A stretch of 64,000 nucleotides of DNA from contig CANQAC010000003.1 in NCBI GenBank assembly GCA_947589345.1, forward strand, positions 1-64,000, read 5' to 3'. Positions 1 through 12,341 of the stretch are shown in pieces; within the stretch, counting starts at the first letter, position 1, and each line of letters begins with the position of its first letter. A model generated the notes under the pieces. It searched no databases and was not told the DNA's origin. It worked only from the letters and a program-made list of their open reading frames with translations. A program made the position numbers and the translations under genes. The stretch comes from an uncultured Akkermansia sp. (lineage in GTDB: Bacteria > Verrucomicrobiota > Verrucomicrobiia > Verrucomicrobiales > Akkermansiaceae).

Positions 1-23
1 TGACTCTAGCATACTTTGAACTT

Positions 24-47
24 CTTGGCACCCTTTTTTGTGCCAAG
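24..47. other. Perfect inverted repeat (stem-loop)
   Basis: CTTGGCAC and GTGCCAAG form an 8-bp perfect stem around an 8-nt loop that contains six T. It lies upstream of carB. It may be the terminator of the gene left of the window or a structure in the carB leader; the T-run sits in the loop, not after the stem, so a classical terminator is not certain. Confidence 0.5.
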
Positions 48-154
48 TACCTGTTGCATTTAATTTTGCGATCCACAGAACAAGCAAGTTTCAGCAATTT
101 GTCTTGCAATTCGCACGGGAATATGGCATATATCTGCAAGTTTACACCCACGCT

Positions 155-3360
<3,206 letters not shown>

Positions 3361-3364
<4 letters not shown>

Positions 3365-4209
3365 TTGCGACCATGGAAGAAAACCTGACAACCGAGTGCA
3401 CCAATGGGGCGCTTGAACTTTGGCACAAGCTTCTGGCAGGCGGCTGGGTGTCTTTTGCAGTGAATCTGATTCTTGCATTCATCATCACGCGTATCGTGAA
3501 GCACGTGTTCCTGCGCTTTACACGCAAACGCAAACTCGTACACCCTGCTGTGCGTTTTCTGGCGAAACTCATCAACTCCATCATTTGGGTACTGGCTCTG
3601 GTGCAAGCGCTGCGCTCCGTGGGGGTGGATTTGGTGAGCATTCTTGGCGCGGCAGGTGTAGCCGGCATTGCGATTGGCTTTGCCTCCCAAACAGCCTTGA
3701 GCAACCTCATCAGCGGCTTTTTCCTCATCTCGGAGAGCAGCTTTAAAATCGGCGATTATGTGCGCGTGGATGCCTTAGAAGGCACGGTAGAAAGCATCAA
3801 CCTGCTCTCCATCTACCTCCGCCAGCCGGATCACTCACTCATCCGCATCCCCTGCGAGATGCTCATCAAAAACCCCGTGGTCAACATGACGAATGACAAG
3901 ATCCGCCGCTGCGATTTAGATGTGGGCGTGGATTATTCGTCTGATTTGAACCGTGTGCGCCAGATCATTGAGCACGTGGTTGCCGAGCAACCCGGGCTCT
4001 TCACGGATGATAAGCACAGCACCACGGTTCAATTCACAAACTTCGGAGACTTCTCACTCAACTTGCACATCGGCGCTTGGTGTCACACCAATGAGTACCA
4101 CGCTGTTCGTTATGCTCTTGCCACCGCCCTGTTGCACGCCTTCGCCGAAGCAGGCATCTCCATCCCCTTCCCCATCCGCGACGTGCGCCTCCCCCACGAG
4201 CAGCATTGA
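3361..4209 (+). CDS. Small-conductance mechanosensitive channel, MscS family
   Basis: This 282-residue inner-membrane protein should release solutes on hypo-osmotic shock. After an N-terminal hydrophobic segment come a second helix and the diagnostic pore helix, [20 protein letters not shown], followed by the MscS beta domain ([18 protein letters not shown]). The length is near E. coli MscS (286). The start is either GTG 3361, which overlaps the carB stop as GTGA, or ATG 3373 four codons later; the overlap suggests translational coupling to carB. It ends 14 nt from the convergent hemC stop. Confidence 0.93.
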
Positions 4210-4223
4210 TCTGCACCCCGGAT

Positions 4224-5147
4224 TCACATAAGAGAACGGATCTCATCCGCCGCAGCGCGACCTATGCTTTCCGGGGCGCTTGCAGAGCCGCGTTGAATAC
4301 AGCGCAGAGCCGGGCCGTCCGGGCGAAAGTACAACACTCTCAATTCCAGTTTATCCCCCTGCAATTTCGCGTAGCCTCCCACCGGAACCGAACAATCTGC
4401 ACACAGCGCCCCCAAAAAAGCTCGTTCAGCGCGGATGGCTAGTTCACTCGGCTCGTGGTTGATGCCACGAAGCATTTCGCGTGCTGCGACATCATCCCGC
4501 CGAGTTTCGACGGCAATAGCGCCCTGGCAAAGCGCCGGCATGAAGCTGTCACAATCCATATCCACAAGCGTAAGTCCCGGGGGCACAATTTCCTGAATAT
4601 CACCCAAGCGATTCAAACCGGCGCGAGCCAAAAGGATGGCATCCATTTGTTCACTCTCTGACAGTTTTTGCAGACGGGTCGTCACGTTTCCACGCAGCTG
4701 CACGACGCGTGCTCTCTCCCCCCAGTAGGCTTGCACAAGAGCAGCGCGACGCACACTGGAAGTACCGATGACCGGAGCATGCATGTTGGCTCCGCGGCGA
4801 ACGACGAGCGTGTCGTTGATAGCCTCCCGTGGAAGTACAGCGACTATCTCCATACGCTCATCCAATATCCCCGGCATATCCTTGCAGCTATGCACCGCGC
4901 AGTCAATCTCACCACATGCCAACGCCTCTTCAATCGCAGCAATAAAAACCCCTTTATCGGCCGTACCAGTGGCTTTATTTACCTCGCAGAGAGGAATATC
5001 CGTTCGATCATCGCCGGCAGTGCGGATGGGAACAACCCGGGTCTCAACATCCGGATGCGACACGCGCAGAGCCTGCTCCACCAATCGAGCCTGCCGCACG
5101 GCTAGTTCGCTGCCGCGTGTGCCGATACGAAGAATTTTGTGCTGCAT
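4224..5147 (-). CDS. hemC: Porphobilinogen deaminase (hydroxymethylbilane synthase) HemC
   Basis: The enzyme polymerises four porphobilinogens into hydroxymethylbilane in tetrapyrrole synthesis. The N-terminus RIGTRGSELAVRQA, the substrate-binding AVHSCKDMPG and the dipyrromethane-cofactor cysteine in ADCSVPVGGYA are all visible. The protein is 307 residues, the normal length. The ORF could start 6 codons earlier at 5165, but a TTGACA-17-TACAAT promoter ends 6 nt before ATG 5147, so the transcript should begin at that ATG. It is convergent with the MscS gene. Confidence 0.96.
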   Translation of the reverse strand: MQHKILRIGTRGSELAVRQARLVEQALRVSHPDVETRVVPIRTAGDDRTDIPLCEVNKATGTADKGVFIAAIEEALACGEIDCAVHSCKDMPGILDERMEIVAVLPREAINDTLVVRRGANMHAPVIGTSSVRRAALVQAYWGERARVVQLRGNVTTRLQKLSESEQMDAILLARAGLNRLGDIQEIVPPGLTLVDMDCDSFMPALCQGAIAVETRRDDVAAREMLRGINHEPSELAIRAERAFLGALCADCSVPVGGYAKLQGDKLELRVLYFRPDGPALRCIQRGSASAPESIGRAAADEIRSLM

Positions 5148-5153
5148 AACGGC

Positions 5154-5182
5154 ATTGTATCGCATGGAATATGAGCTGTCAA
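5154..5182 (-). promoter_or_regulatory. hemC promoter, predicted leaderless
   Basis: On the minus strand TTGACA (5177-5182), 17 bp, TACAAT (5154-5159). Six bases then separate the -10 from ATG 5147, so the predicted +1 is the A of the start codon. Confidence 0.75.
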
Positions 5183-5244
5183 ACGTGTTGCGTCGCGCAA
5201 CAATATATGAAACGTCAAAATCTCCGGTAGCATCCTACATATAC

Positions 5245-5436
5245 ATGAAGGAAAGCGATGAGACATGGACGGATAACCTGAGCGAGCCGTACAACCTGCG
5301 CAAGGCGGATAGCTTGCACGAGCGTGAGTTGGGCTATACGCTCAATATGATGTATACCCTCTATTATGAGATGCCCGACACTCCAACCTCACTGCGGTTC
5401 TTCCCGGAAAACTCGGATCCGGAACAAGCGCTGTGA
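5245..5436 (+). CDS. Small hypothetical protein
   Basis: A 63-residue acidic polypeptide (MKESDETWTDNL...) with no hydrophobic segment and no recognised family. The frame is open far upstream, so ATG 5164 (90 residues) is another possible start, but that lies inside the hemC promoter region. ATG 5245 was chosen because sequence upstream of it reads as non-coding. It is divergent from hemC. Support is only that the sequence looks protein-like and no better feature occupies the space; it could be spurious. Confidence 0.4.
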   Translation: MKESDETWTDNLSEPYNLRKADSLHERELGYTLNMMYTLYYEMPDTPTSLRFFPENSDPEQAL

Positions 5437-5666
5437 CAAACAAGAACCAAACAACCTCGGCAACGCTCCACACGAGCGCCGCTAAGGAGTTATGGTGTGC
5501 ACGCCGGTCATGACCAGCCTACCAGCTACTGTAAGTCTGAGCGGACTGCCCGCCGAAAGGAGACGTCGTCTCAGTCCCGCATTTTGCCATATTTTTGCTG
5601 CCGACTTGTCCCTGACGCCTGTATCAAGCGTTGCATGACACCCTTCCTCTACCGATGTCCAATCCG
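5437..5666. other. Intergenic region, nothing recognised
   Basis: About 230 nt between the small ORF and the kinase stop codon. Apart from a near-palindrome GAGACGTCGTCTC I see no promoter, RNA gene or convincing ORF. Confidence 0.4.
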
Positions 5667-7229
5667 TTATCTCTTTTTGCGGAGGGAATCGTTTTTTTTC
5701 GCTATCTTTTCTTCAAGTTTTGCTGATTTTTCCAGAAGTTGCGTAGCATCCTGTTGATCGCTCGAAGATATCAAAAACTTACTTTCATATTGGGAGAGGT
5801 CCTGAGCAATCCCTTCACAGATGCCGGGCATCATTATTTCCTCTCCCAGATTACGAGGCTTTACCTTTGTTGAAATATCAATCCTGGAAATGCTATAGGC
5901 CGCCCGAGCATTTAGAAAATTTTTCCTCAACTGATCAAAATCATCGCTGAAATGCAGTAGGATTTTACGTTTTTCGTCCTCTAACGCATTGAACAATTTT
6001 TCACCTGCTTCTTCATGATCCACCTGTTCAATCGCAGCGGAATATTGATTCACCATACGTTGAATGGTTTGTGCATGTTGTCCTTTCAGTACAGAGTACT
6101 TTCTCATGTATTCATCGCAGAGATTTCTGAAATCTTTCGCTTGAATCTGCTCCTCCACGTACTGAACCAGCGCCTCTCGATTACTCGGGGATGAAGCCTG
6201 TTCGAGGTATCTTGCGGGTGTCCCCCCAAGAAATGCTGAATATGCCCCATAGAGCCCACCGAGACCCAGGATGACAAAAGCACTCGTCAACACGATCGTC
6301 TTGCGTCGTCGCTCCACGAGATTTTCCAACCTCGGTAACGTCCCATCCTTCCAACACTGCAGGCATTGCTCCACACTCTGGCAACGATTGTTGACATTCA
6401 GTGACATGTTGCAATCTAACAAAGCCAGCACTTCGAGCGGATACCCGATCTTAGCCGCCTGCTTCGTCAGACTCTTCATATCATCCTGAGCAAGGCGAGC
6501 ATCGGCAGCTTCCGGAGGAACACCGGTGAGCAATTCATACCAGGTGGCGGCCAAGGAATACAGATCCGTCCACGCTCCCACATGTCCTTTTCCCGTGATC
6601 TGCTCAGGAGCAGCGTAATTGCGTGAAAACGCACCTTGGGATGTCGTGGTTGTGCCGGTGCGTTCCGCACGATTAAGAGCCGCGCCAAAATCGATAATCA
6701 CGGGATTTTGCTTTTCATCAAACATGATGTTGGCCGGCTTGATATCCCTGTGTGTAATGCTTCGTTCGTGCAAGTAGCGCAGTGCTTCCAAAAGGACACG
6801 CAGCCATGCCATGCTCTGCTCTGGCGTAATCTCAGCACGGCGAGTCTCTATCACATCACGCAGTGTACCGCCGGGCAACCAAGGCATCACATAGAAAACA
6901 CTACCGTTTCCCCAAAGAACATCTTTGAAATGCACAATGCTATCATGGTTCAATCCCTGGAGGGTACGCACCTCTCGGCGCATGTATTCCAAGGCCTTCA
7001 TGTAGCACGGCTCATAGCTCTCCCGAGCAGGCATAACCGCGCCAGTGCCAGCATCCCGAATACATATCCCTTGCGGGAAACACTCCTTGACAGCGACTCG
7101 GCAATGCTGCTCCTCATCCCACCCGATGTAAGTAATTCCAAATCCCCCCTGCCCAATTGCTTTGAGCAACTTGTAACGCCCCCCTACATGAACTCCGGGG
7201 GGCAAATCAATCACCGAAGTAGCTTGCAT
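5667..7229 (-). CDS. Membrane-anchored Ser/Thr protein kinase (Hanks/PknB type)
   Basis: This 520-residue protein has a complete N-terminal kinase domain (about 18-275): glycine loop GQGGFG, ATP lysine in AVKEC, catalytic HRDIKPAN, metal-binding DFG and the YAAPEQ substrate loop, so it should be active. One transmembrane helix near 312-335 (VILGLGGLYGAY) follows, then about 185 residues of charged, helical, presumably periplasmic sequence with no PASTA repeats. The start is ATG 7229 or GTG 7232. It lies 35 nt downstream of a DNA-binding gene on the same strand, so the two are probably one operon; the kinase target is unknown. Confidence 0.9.
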   Translation of the reverse strand: MQATSVIDLPPGVHVGGRYKLLKAIGQGGFGITYIGWDEEQHCRVAVKECFPQGICIRDAGTGAVMPARESYEPCYMKALEYMRREVRTLQGLNHDSIVHFKDVLWGNGSVFYVMPWLPGGTLRDVIETRRAEITPEQSMAWLRVLLEALRYLHERSITHRDIKPANIMFDEKQNPVIIDFGAALNRAERTGTTTTSQGAFSRNYAAPEQITGKGHVGAWTDLYSLAATWYELLTGVPPEAADARLAQDDMKSLTKQAAKIGYPLEVLALLDCNMSLNVNNRCQSVEQCLQCWKDGTLPRLENLVERRRKTIVLTSAFVILGLGGLYGAYSAFLGGTPARYLEQASSPSNREALVQYVEEQIQAKDFRNLCDEYMRKYSVLKGQHAQTIQRMVNQYSAAIEQVDHEEAGEKLFNALEDEKRKILLHFSDDFDQLRKNFLNARAAYSISRIDISTKVKPRNLGEEIMMPGICEGIAQDLSQYESKFLISSSDQQDATQLLEKSAKLEEKIAKKNDSLRKKR

Positions 7230-7264
7230 CACCTACGCCCGGTTGAGTGCTGCAGCGCCCTTTC

Positions 7265-7603
7265 CTATTCTGAACTCAGATCCGACAACGTCTTCGAAAG
7301 GAATTCCTCCAGCGTCAGCCCTTGGGCGAATGCCTTGTCTTCCAAGTGTTTTGTCACACTCCTGTCAAGCCGTATCGTCACATGTGTCTGAAGTTTCACA
7401 TCGATGGGAGACAACGTCGGCATGGTCACCGGACTCTGGGCGATAAGTTCGCGGATGATATGCGCTTTTGCCTTGGGTATCGGCTTCTTCGCCATCCAAT
7501 TACGCACGGTAGTCTCGGTCACGTAGCAACGCTGCGCCAACCATGCATAGTCATGCTTGTTTACCTTGAGCCAAAGTTTTATGTTGAGTTTTAAGTCTTC
7601 CAT
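7265..7603 (-). CDS. Small DNA-binding protein, HTH plus ribbon-helix-helix-like
   Basis: 112 residues. The N-terminal half (about 12-45, WLAQRCYVTETTVRNWMAKK) looks like a helix-turn-helix. The C-terminal half (HVTIRLDRSVTKHLEDKAFAQG) looks like a ribbon-helix-helix/CopG-type or plasmid-antitoxin-like domain. The long ORF to 8020 is rejected because MEDLKLNIKLW at 7603 is preceded by AAAGGGG and a good promoter. It is upstream of the Ser/Thr kinase and may regulate that operon; this is inference from position. Confidence 0.75.
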   Translation of the reverse strand: MEDLKLNIKLWLKVNKHDYAWLAQRCYVTETTVRNWMAKKPIPKAKAHIIRELIAQSPVTMPTLSPIDVKLQTHVTIRLDRSVTKHLEDKAFAQGLTLEEFLSKTLSDLSSE

Positions 7604-7622
7604 ATTACCCCTTTCACAGCCT

Positions 7623-7651
7623 AATCTATATCTTTTTGGCGATATCGTCAA
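7623..7651 (-). promoter_or_regulatory. Promoter of the HTH-kinase operon
   Basis: Minus strand TTGACG (7646-7651), 17 bp, TAGATT (7623-7628). A leader of about 13 nt carries AAAGGGG ahead of ATG 7603, so this gene has a normal ribosome-binding site. Confidence 0.65.
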
Positions 7652-7691
7652 GATGAAAAATCTGACTGGCACGCACTCGTAAGGGGCGCCT

Positions 7692-7719
7692 TTGTATGGC
7701 TTGACGCACATGGTAAAAT
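7692..7719 (+). promoter_or_regulatory. Promoter of the M3 oligopeptidase gene
   Basis: TTGTAT, 16 bp, TAAAAT (7714-7719); ATG 7730 begins 10 nt after the -10, giving a leader of only about 4 nt. It is back to back with the promoter of the HTH gene. Confidence 0.65.
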
Positions 7720-7729
7720 AGCGACTGCT

Positions 7730-9817
7730 ATGCAGAGCAGAGAAGAGTACTTGGAGGAGACGACGGCGATAAAGTGGAGCGAGCTCACGGCACAAAAGGC
7801 TCGCGACCAAATTCGAGATGCCATTCGGCAGGCAAAGGCAAGTGTGGAAAAAATATGCAGCGTGAAAGAACCCACCTATGAAAACACGTACGCTGCGCTG
7901 GAGGAGAGCGATGCCGCCCTCAATCGGGGGTGGATGCGACTCACGCACCTGCAAAGTGTGATGGACAGTCCAAAACTGCGTGATGTCATCGCTGAGCTCA
8001 CCCCGGAGGTAGTAGAGCACAGCATGGATGTGCTGCTCAATGAACCGCTATATGCCACGCTGAAAAGAGCGGCAAAACAAATTCGCCCGCAGGACCTTTC
8101 CGATGTCCAACGGCGCTTTATTTCTGAAACTCTGATTACTTTTCATGAAAACGGCGCGGACCTCAGTGCACGTGACAGAAAACGAGTGAGTGAAATAACC
8201 ACCGAACTGGCTCGTCTCTGCCGAGAGTTTGGCGAGCGTGTGCTGGATTCTACCAACCACTGGGACTACATAACCACTGATCCGGAAGAAGTGGAAGGGT
8301 TGCCGGAATCGGCCCTGCAGGCTGCACAGCAGGATGCACACGCCAAAGGATACGCTTCTGATCAGTCTCCGGCCTGGCGTTTCACTCTCCAATTCACCTC
8401 TGTGCAACCCGTGTTGAGCTATGCTGAAAATGAAGGGCTGCGCCAACGCATCTGGGAAGGCTTGCAAACCCGAGGCACTGGACAGTTTGACACTGAGCCG
8501 CTCATCCACGACATCCTGCGCCTGCGCGAACAGAAAGCCAAGCTGCTGGGCTTTGCCACCTTTTCCGACTATGCCACGGCGCGCCGCATGGCAAAAAATG
8601 GCAATAACGCCCTTGCCTTCATCGACCGCCTGCACGACGAAGTAAAGCCGGCCTACACCGAGGAAATGGAAACGCTTCGTCACTACGCCGAGCAGAAGAC
8701 AGGACGCAGCATCCCCACCCTGAATCCGTGGGATGTGAGCTTCTGGAAAGAAAAGCGCCGCCGGGAACTCTACGATTTTGACGCCGAACAACTGCGCCCG
8801 TACTTCCCCATGCCGCACGTGTTGCGCGGTATGTTTTCCATCTACGAGGAATTGTACGGCATCTGCATTTCCGAGCGAGCCACCTACTGCCCCAAGCAAG
8901 GCGAACCCATGCCAAACGGTAAAGTAGAAGTGTGGCATCCGGATGTACTCTGCTTCGAAATTCACGATGCGCAAAGCGAGGAGCTTCTCTGCGTATTTTA
9001 CGCGGATTGGTACCCGCGTGAAACTAAGCGAGCCGGAGCGTGGATGGAGTGTCTGAGCTGCGGCGGCCCGACTGCAGGCAGCAAACCCCGTGTGCCGCAT
9101 GTGGCGCTCATGTGCGGCAACCTCTCCCGGCCTGTTGGTAATCGGCCTGCCCTGCTTAGCCACGATGAAGTAGAGACCATTTTTCACGAATTTGGACACC
9201 TGTTGCACCAAGCACTCAGCGATGTACCCATCCATGCGCTTGCCGGGTGCAATGTAGCGTGGGACTTTGTAGAGCTGCCCAGCCAAATCAACGAGAACTG
9301 GACCTGGGAACCGGAAGCGCTTAAACGCATCTCTGCCCACGTTGAAACAGGCGAAAGCCTTCCCGACGACATCATCCGAAAAATGCTCGCCACTCGCAAC
9401 TACGGCGCGGCTTCTGCCTTCATGCGCCAGCTCAGTTTCGCCAAACTTGACCTGGAGCTGCATACTCACACTGCCCAATATATCAACCGACCCATTGAAG
9501 ACGTAGATCACGAAGTTCTAACTGACTACCGCGTACCGCTCTCACGCGAAGGCAACACCGTACTGCGTGCCTTCACGCACATTTTTGACGGTGGCTACGA
9601 GGCCGGCTACTACTCCTATAAATGGGCTGAGGTGCTGGAGGCAGATGCCTTTTCACGCTTTAAGGCAGAGGGTATTTTCAACCCAGCAACCGGCCGCGAC
9701 TTCCGCCGCTGCATCCTTTCCCAAGGCAACTCGCGTCCCGCCGCCGAGCTTTTCCGCGACTTCATGCACCGCGACCCTGACTCCAGTGCACTGCTTCGCC
9801 GATGCGGCATCAAGTGA
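7730..9817 (+). CDS. prlC: M3 family zinc oligopeptidase (oligopeptidase A-like)
   Basis: This 695-residue cytosolic metallopeptidase should trim short peptides, including signal-peptide remnants. The zinc site is clear: HEFGH at 486-490 and the third ligand glutamate in FVELPSQ at about 515. The N-terminal helical part (EPTYENTYAALEE) and the C-terminal substrate region (GYEAGYYSYKW) are typical of thimet/OpdA relatives. The length is close to E. coli PrlC (680). It stands alone, divergent from the HTH-kinase pair and convergent with gdhA. A 487-codon antisense ORF across it is a shadow. Confidence 0.93.
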   Translation: MQSREEYLEETTAIKWSELTAQKARDQIRDAIRQAKASVEKICSVKEPTYENTYAALEESDAALNRGWMRLTHLQSVMDSPKLRDVIAELTPEVVEHSMDVLLNEPLYATLKRAAKQIRPQDLSDVQRRFISETLITFHENGADLSARDRKRVSEITTELARLCREFGERVLDSTNHWDYITTDPEEVEGLPESALQAAQQDAHAKGYASDQSPAWRFTLQFTSVQPVLSYAENEGLRQRIWEGLQTRGTGQFDTEPLIHDILRLREQKAKLLGFATFSDYATARRMAKNGNNALAFIDRLHDEVKPAYTEEMETLRHYAEQKTGRSIPTLNPWDVSFWKEKRRRELYDFDAEQLRPYFPMPHVLRGMFSIYEELYGICISERATYCPKQGEPMPNGKVEVWHPDVLCFEIHDAQSEELLCVFYADWYPRETKRAGAWMECLSCGGPTAGSKPRVPHVALMCGNLSRPVGNRPALLSHDEVETIFHEFGHLLHQALSDVPIHALAGCNVAWDFVELPSQINENWTWEPEALKRISAHVETGESLPDDIIRKMLATRNYGAASAFMRQLSFAKLDLELHTHTAQYINRPIEDVDHEVLTDYRVPLSREGNTVLRAFTHIFDGGYEAGYYSYKWAEVLEADAFSRFKAEGIFNPATGRDFRRCILSQGNSRPAAELFRDFMHRDPDSSALLRRCGIK

Positions 9818-9837
9818 AGCCGAGCGATTCCATGCAA

Positions 9838-9870
9838 AACCGCCCGACCTGGCGGGCAGGCCGAGCGGTT
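9838..9870. terminator. Hairpin between convergent prlC-like and gdhA genes
   Basis: Nested inverted repeats (AACCG...CGGTT enclosing GCCCG...CGGGC) lie between the two stop codons. Position suggests a bidirectional terminator; there is no long T-tract. Confidence 0.45.
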
Positions 9871-9891
9871 GAAAGTTGGTGCGGCAAGCTC

Positions 9892-11250
9892 TTACACGAG
9901 ACCCTGATCAATCATGGCATCCGCCACCTTCACAAAGCCGGCGATGTTGGCGCCGGCTACATAGTTGGTGAAGTCTGACGTGCAATCTTTGCAGTACTCG
10001 TGAGCATGATTGTACGCATTCTCATGAATGTTCTTCATGATATCGAAGAGTTTGGCATCCACTTGCTCTCGGGTCCAGTTGAGACGCTGGCTGTTCTGAG
10101 CCATTTCAAGACCGGAAACCGCGACACCACCGGCATTGGCCGCCTTGGCCGGGCCGTAGAGAATTCCGGCATTGAGGTACACACTAATGCCGTCGAGATC
10201 AGTGGGCATGTTGGCGCCCTCAGCCACCAGTTTGCAACCATTTTTCACAAGCGCGGCGGCCTCTTCGCCATTGATCTCGTTCTGCGTGGCACATGGGAAA
10301 GCACAATCGCAAGGAATACTCCATGGACGTTGACCTTCCATATACTGAGAACCGGTAAATTGAGAGGCATATTCCTTGATGCGGCCACGGCGGACATTTT
10401 TGAGTTCCATCACCCAGGCAAGTTTCTCGGCATCAATGCCGGCCGGATCATAGATGGTGCCATTGGAGTCGGACATGGTGACAACTTTGGCGCCGAGCTG
10501 ATTGAGCTTCTCCACCAAGTATTGCGCCACATTGCCAGAACCGGACACCGTACACACCTTGCCAGACACATCATCTCCGCGCGTAGCAAGCATATTCTGT
10601 GCAAAATAAACACAGCCATAACCTGTAGCTTCCGGACGAATGAGAGAGCCGCCCCAGTTGAGCGCCTTGCCGGTGAGTACCCCAGTAAACTCATTGCGCA
10701 AGCGTTTGTACTGACCGAACAGGTACCCTATCTCACGTCCACCTACGCCAATATCACCCGCTGGCACATCAGTGTCAGCACCGATATGACGCTGCAGTTC
10801 AGTCATAAAACTCTGGCAGAAACGCATAACCTCCGTGTCGCTCTTGCCTTTGGGATCGAAATCAGAACCACCCTTACCGCCGCCCATAGCCAATGTGGTC
10901 AGGGAATTCTTGAAAACTTGTTCAAAACCGAGAAATTTCAGGATACCCAAGTTCACTGAAGGGTGGAAACGCAACCCACCCTTGTACGGTCCGATCGCGC
11001 TGTTGAACTCCACGCGAAATCCGCGGTTGATGCGTATGCGACCTGCATCATCCGTCCACGGCACGCGAAAGATGATCGTGCGCTCCGGTTCCGTAATTCT
11101 CTCCAAAATACAGTTCTCCTCATACTTCTTTTGAGCAGAGAGAACGGGCTCAATTGTTGAGATAACTTCCTGCACGGCCTGCAAAAACTCAGGCTCATGC
11201 GCATTCTTGTTGCGTACTCCTTCCAGCACGCGTGTAGTATATTCTGTCAT
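9892..11250 (-). CDS. gdhA: NADP-type glutamate dehydrogenase GdhA
   Basis: The enzyme interconverts 2-oxoglutarate plus ammonium and glutamate. The 452-residue length, the N-terminal FRVEFNSAIGPYKGGLRFHP, the active-site GGGKGGSDFDPKGK lysine and the Rossmann segment VSGSGNVAQYL are those of the hexameric, biosynthetic GdhA group. The start at 11250 is the usual family start. A promoter with a leader of about 57 nt precedes it. The leader could fold into GC-rich hairpins, so some post-transcriptional control is possible. No Shine-Dalgarno is evident. Confidence 0.96.
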   Translation of the reverse strand: MTEYTTRVLEGVRNKNAHEPEFLQAVQEVISTIEPVLSAQKKYEENCILERITEPERTIIFRVPWTDDAGRIRINRGFRVEFNSAIGPYKGGLRFHPSVNLGILKFLGFEQVFKNSLTTLAMGGGKGGSDFDPKGKSDTEVMRFCQSFMTELQRHIGADTDVPAGDIGVGGREIGYLFGQYKRLRNEFTGVLTGKALNWGGSLIRPEATGYGCVYFAQNMLATRGDDVSGKVCTVSGSGNVAQYLVEKLNQLGAKVVTMSDSNGTIYDPAGIDAEKLAWVMELKNVRRGRIKEYASQFTGSQYMEGQRPWSIPCDCAFPCATQNEINGEEAAALVKNGCKLVAEGANMPTDLDGISVYLNAGILYGPAKAANAGGVAVSGLEMAQNSQRLNWTREQVDAKLFDIMKNIHENAYNHAHEYCKDCTSDFTNYVAGANIAGFVKVADAMIDQGLV

Positions 11251-11313
11251 AGTCGTAAAGCCGGTCTGGGGTTCCCACCCACGGCTTCCCGCCGGTGGCA
11301 GTCAGACGCCGAG

Positions 11314-11341
11314 ATTATACTCAACCCACCGCACATGAAAA
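11314..11341 (-). promoter_or_regulatory. gdhA promoter
   Basis: Minus strand TTTTCA, 16 bp, TATAAT (11314-11319); 63 nt separate the -10 from the gdhA start, so this transcript has a true leader. The same -35/-10 pair serves the divergent gene at 11509. Confidence 0.55.
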
Positions 11342-11470
11342 GTCTTTTTTTCGTTTTTTTGTATCCTTCCCATCACATTGTCCGTCGCCGAATTGTCTCC
11401 TGCAAATCCTTGCCCTCTTATAGTCATAGTCCTACTAGGTTGATAGGTCTTAACGAACATGCGATTTTTC

Positions 11471-11498
11471 TTTTCATCTATGGGGTGAGTGTTATAAT
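11471..11498 (+). promoter_or_regulatory. Promoter of the 11509 gene
   Basis: TTTTCA, 16 bp, extended TGT-TATAAT (11493-11498). The -10 covers the possible ATG at 11497, so ATG 11509, 10 nt after the -10, is the likely start. Confidence 0.65.
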
Positions 11499-11508
11499 GG
11501 GCGCGGAT

Positions 11509-12339
11509 ATGCTGGAAAACAAACGCCGCACAAGAGAGCGCCGGGTGAATGAGCGAGATAATCCTTGGGGAAGTTTGATGCGCCCGAGGAATGAGGGCGA
11601 GGTGCTGCGGGGCGGATACACCCGTGCGGAAGAGGATGACGGTTCCACAGGAACACCCACAGAAACAGGATTAGGTGACTTATGGGGAAAAATCAACATG
11701 TGGTCGATCATAGCCACACTTCTCTTCATCTTGTTCACGGGCGGTATGGCCTACCTGGTGGTGCAAATGTGGTGGCCCCAAAATTTGCGTGATGTAGTCG
11801 GCTACGAGGACCGAGGGAACCCGCGTGATCTAACCCTTGCGCTTCGCAACGCCGGGGGGGCTGAAATCACCTTCACCGAGGGAGAAATCAACCGTTACCT
11901 TCGCGACACCTGTCGCATGCGACAAGGAGGCATCTTTTCTCTCATTGCCCATGAGCACGGCTTGGCGGTGCGCATCCATGATGGATATGCTGAGTTCATT
12001 ATCGACCGCATCCTGAGTACTCACTTGCACCAAACGACCGCCGTCAACCTGAGTTTCTCGCGCGAGCAAGTGAACGGCACCCCTCACCTGCGGGCTGATT
12101 TTCGTGGGGGGGAACCATTGCTTAATTCTCTCCCGCGAGGGGGGCGCATCGGTCACGTTGGAGTGCCTCAGCGCTACATGGAAATGCTGCGCCCTGCTTT
12201 GCATACTCTCATGAAGAGCTACGGAGAGTTTGTCTCACTGGTGCAGCAATACGGCTATTACCCGGAGTTTACGCGCGGCCGCAATGGCACGGAAGGCCGT
12301 GTGCGTCTCATACCTATCTCAGGATCTGATATCAACTGA
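11509..12339 (+). CDS. Hypothetical single-pass membrane protein
   Basis: 276 residues. A charged, arginine- and glutamate-rich N-terminus of about 60 residues is followed by one transmembrane helix (IIATLLFILFTGGMAYLVV) and a C-terminal domain of about 190 residues, probably periplasmic (EITFTEGEINRYLRDT and DGYAEFIIDRIL). That domain resembles no family I can name. The longer ORF from 11197 is rejected because it reads through the gdhA 5' end and this gene's promoter. The LpxL-like gene begins 3 nt after its stop, so an envelope role is likely. Confidence 0.75.
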   Translation: MLENKRRTRERRVNERDNPWGSLMRPRNEGEVLRGGYTRAEEDDGSTGTPTETGLGDLWGKINMWSIIATLLFILFTGGMAYLVVQMWWPQNLRDVVGYEDRGNPRDLTLALRNAGGAEITFTEGEINRYLRDTCRMRQGGIFSLIAHEHGLAVRIHDGYAEFIIDRILSTHLHQTTAVNLSFSREQVNGTPHLRADFRGGEPLLNSLPRGGRIGHVGVPQRYMEMLRPALHTLMKSYGEFVSLVQQYGYYPEFTRGRNGTEGRVRLIPISGSDIN

Positions 12340-12341
12340 CC

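Noticed and set aside
38-154. CarB extension from 38
   Set aside because: Begins inside the stem-loop at 24-47 and is not like family N-termini; MPKDTSIRK at 155 is.
5187-5201. Palindrome GTTGCG-TCG-CGCAAC upstream of hemC
   Set aside because: Six-bp arms are short, it lies just upstream of the hemC -35, and there is no second copy nearby; too weak to call an operator.
8048-9511. 487-codon minus-strand ORF
   Set aside because: It lies wholly antisense to the M3 oligopeptidase, whose HEFGH site and family match are clear; it looks like a shadow frame.
10000-10959. 319-codon plus-strand ORF opposite gdhA
   Set aside because: Antisense of gdhA with no family resemblance.
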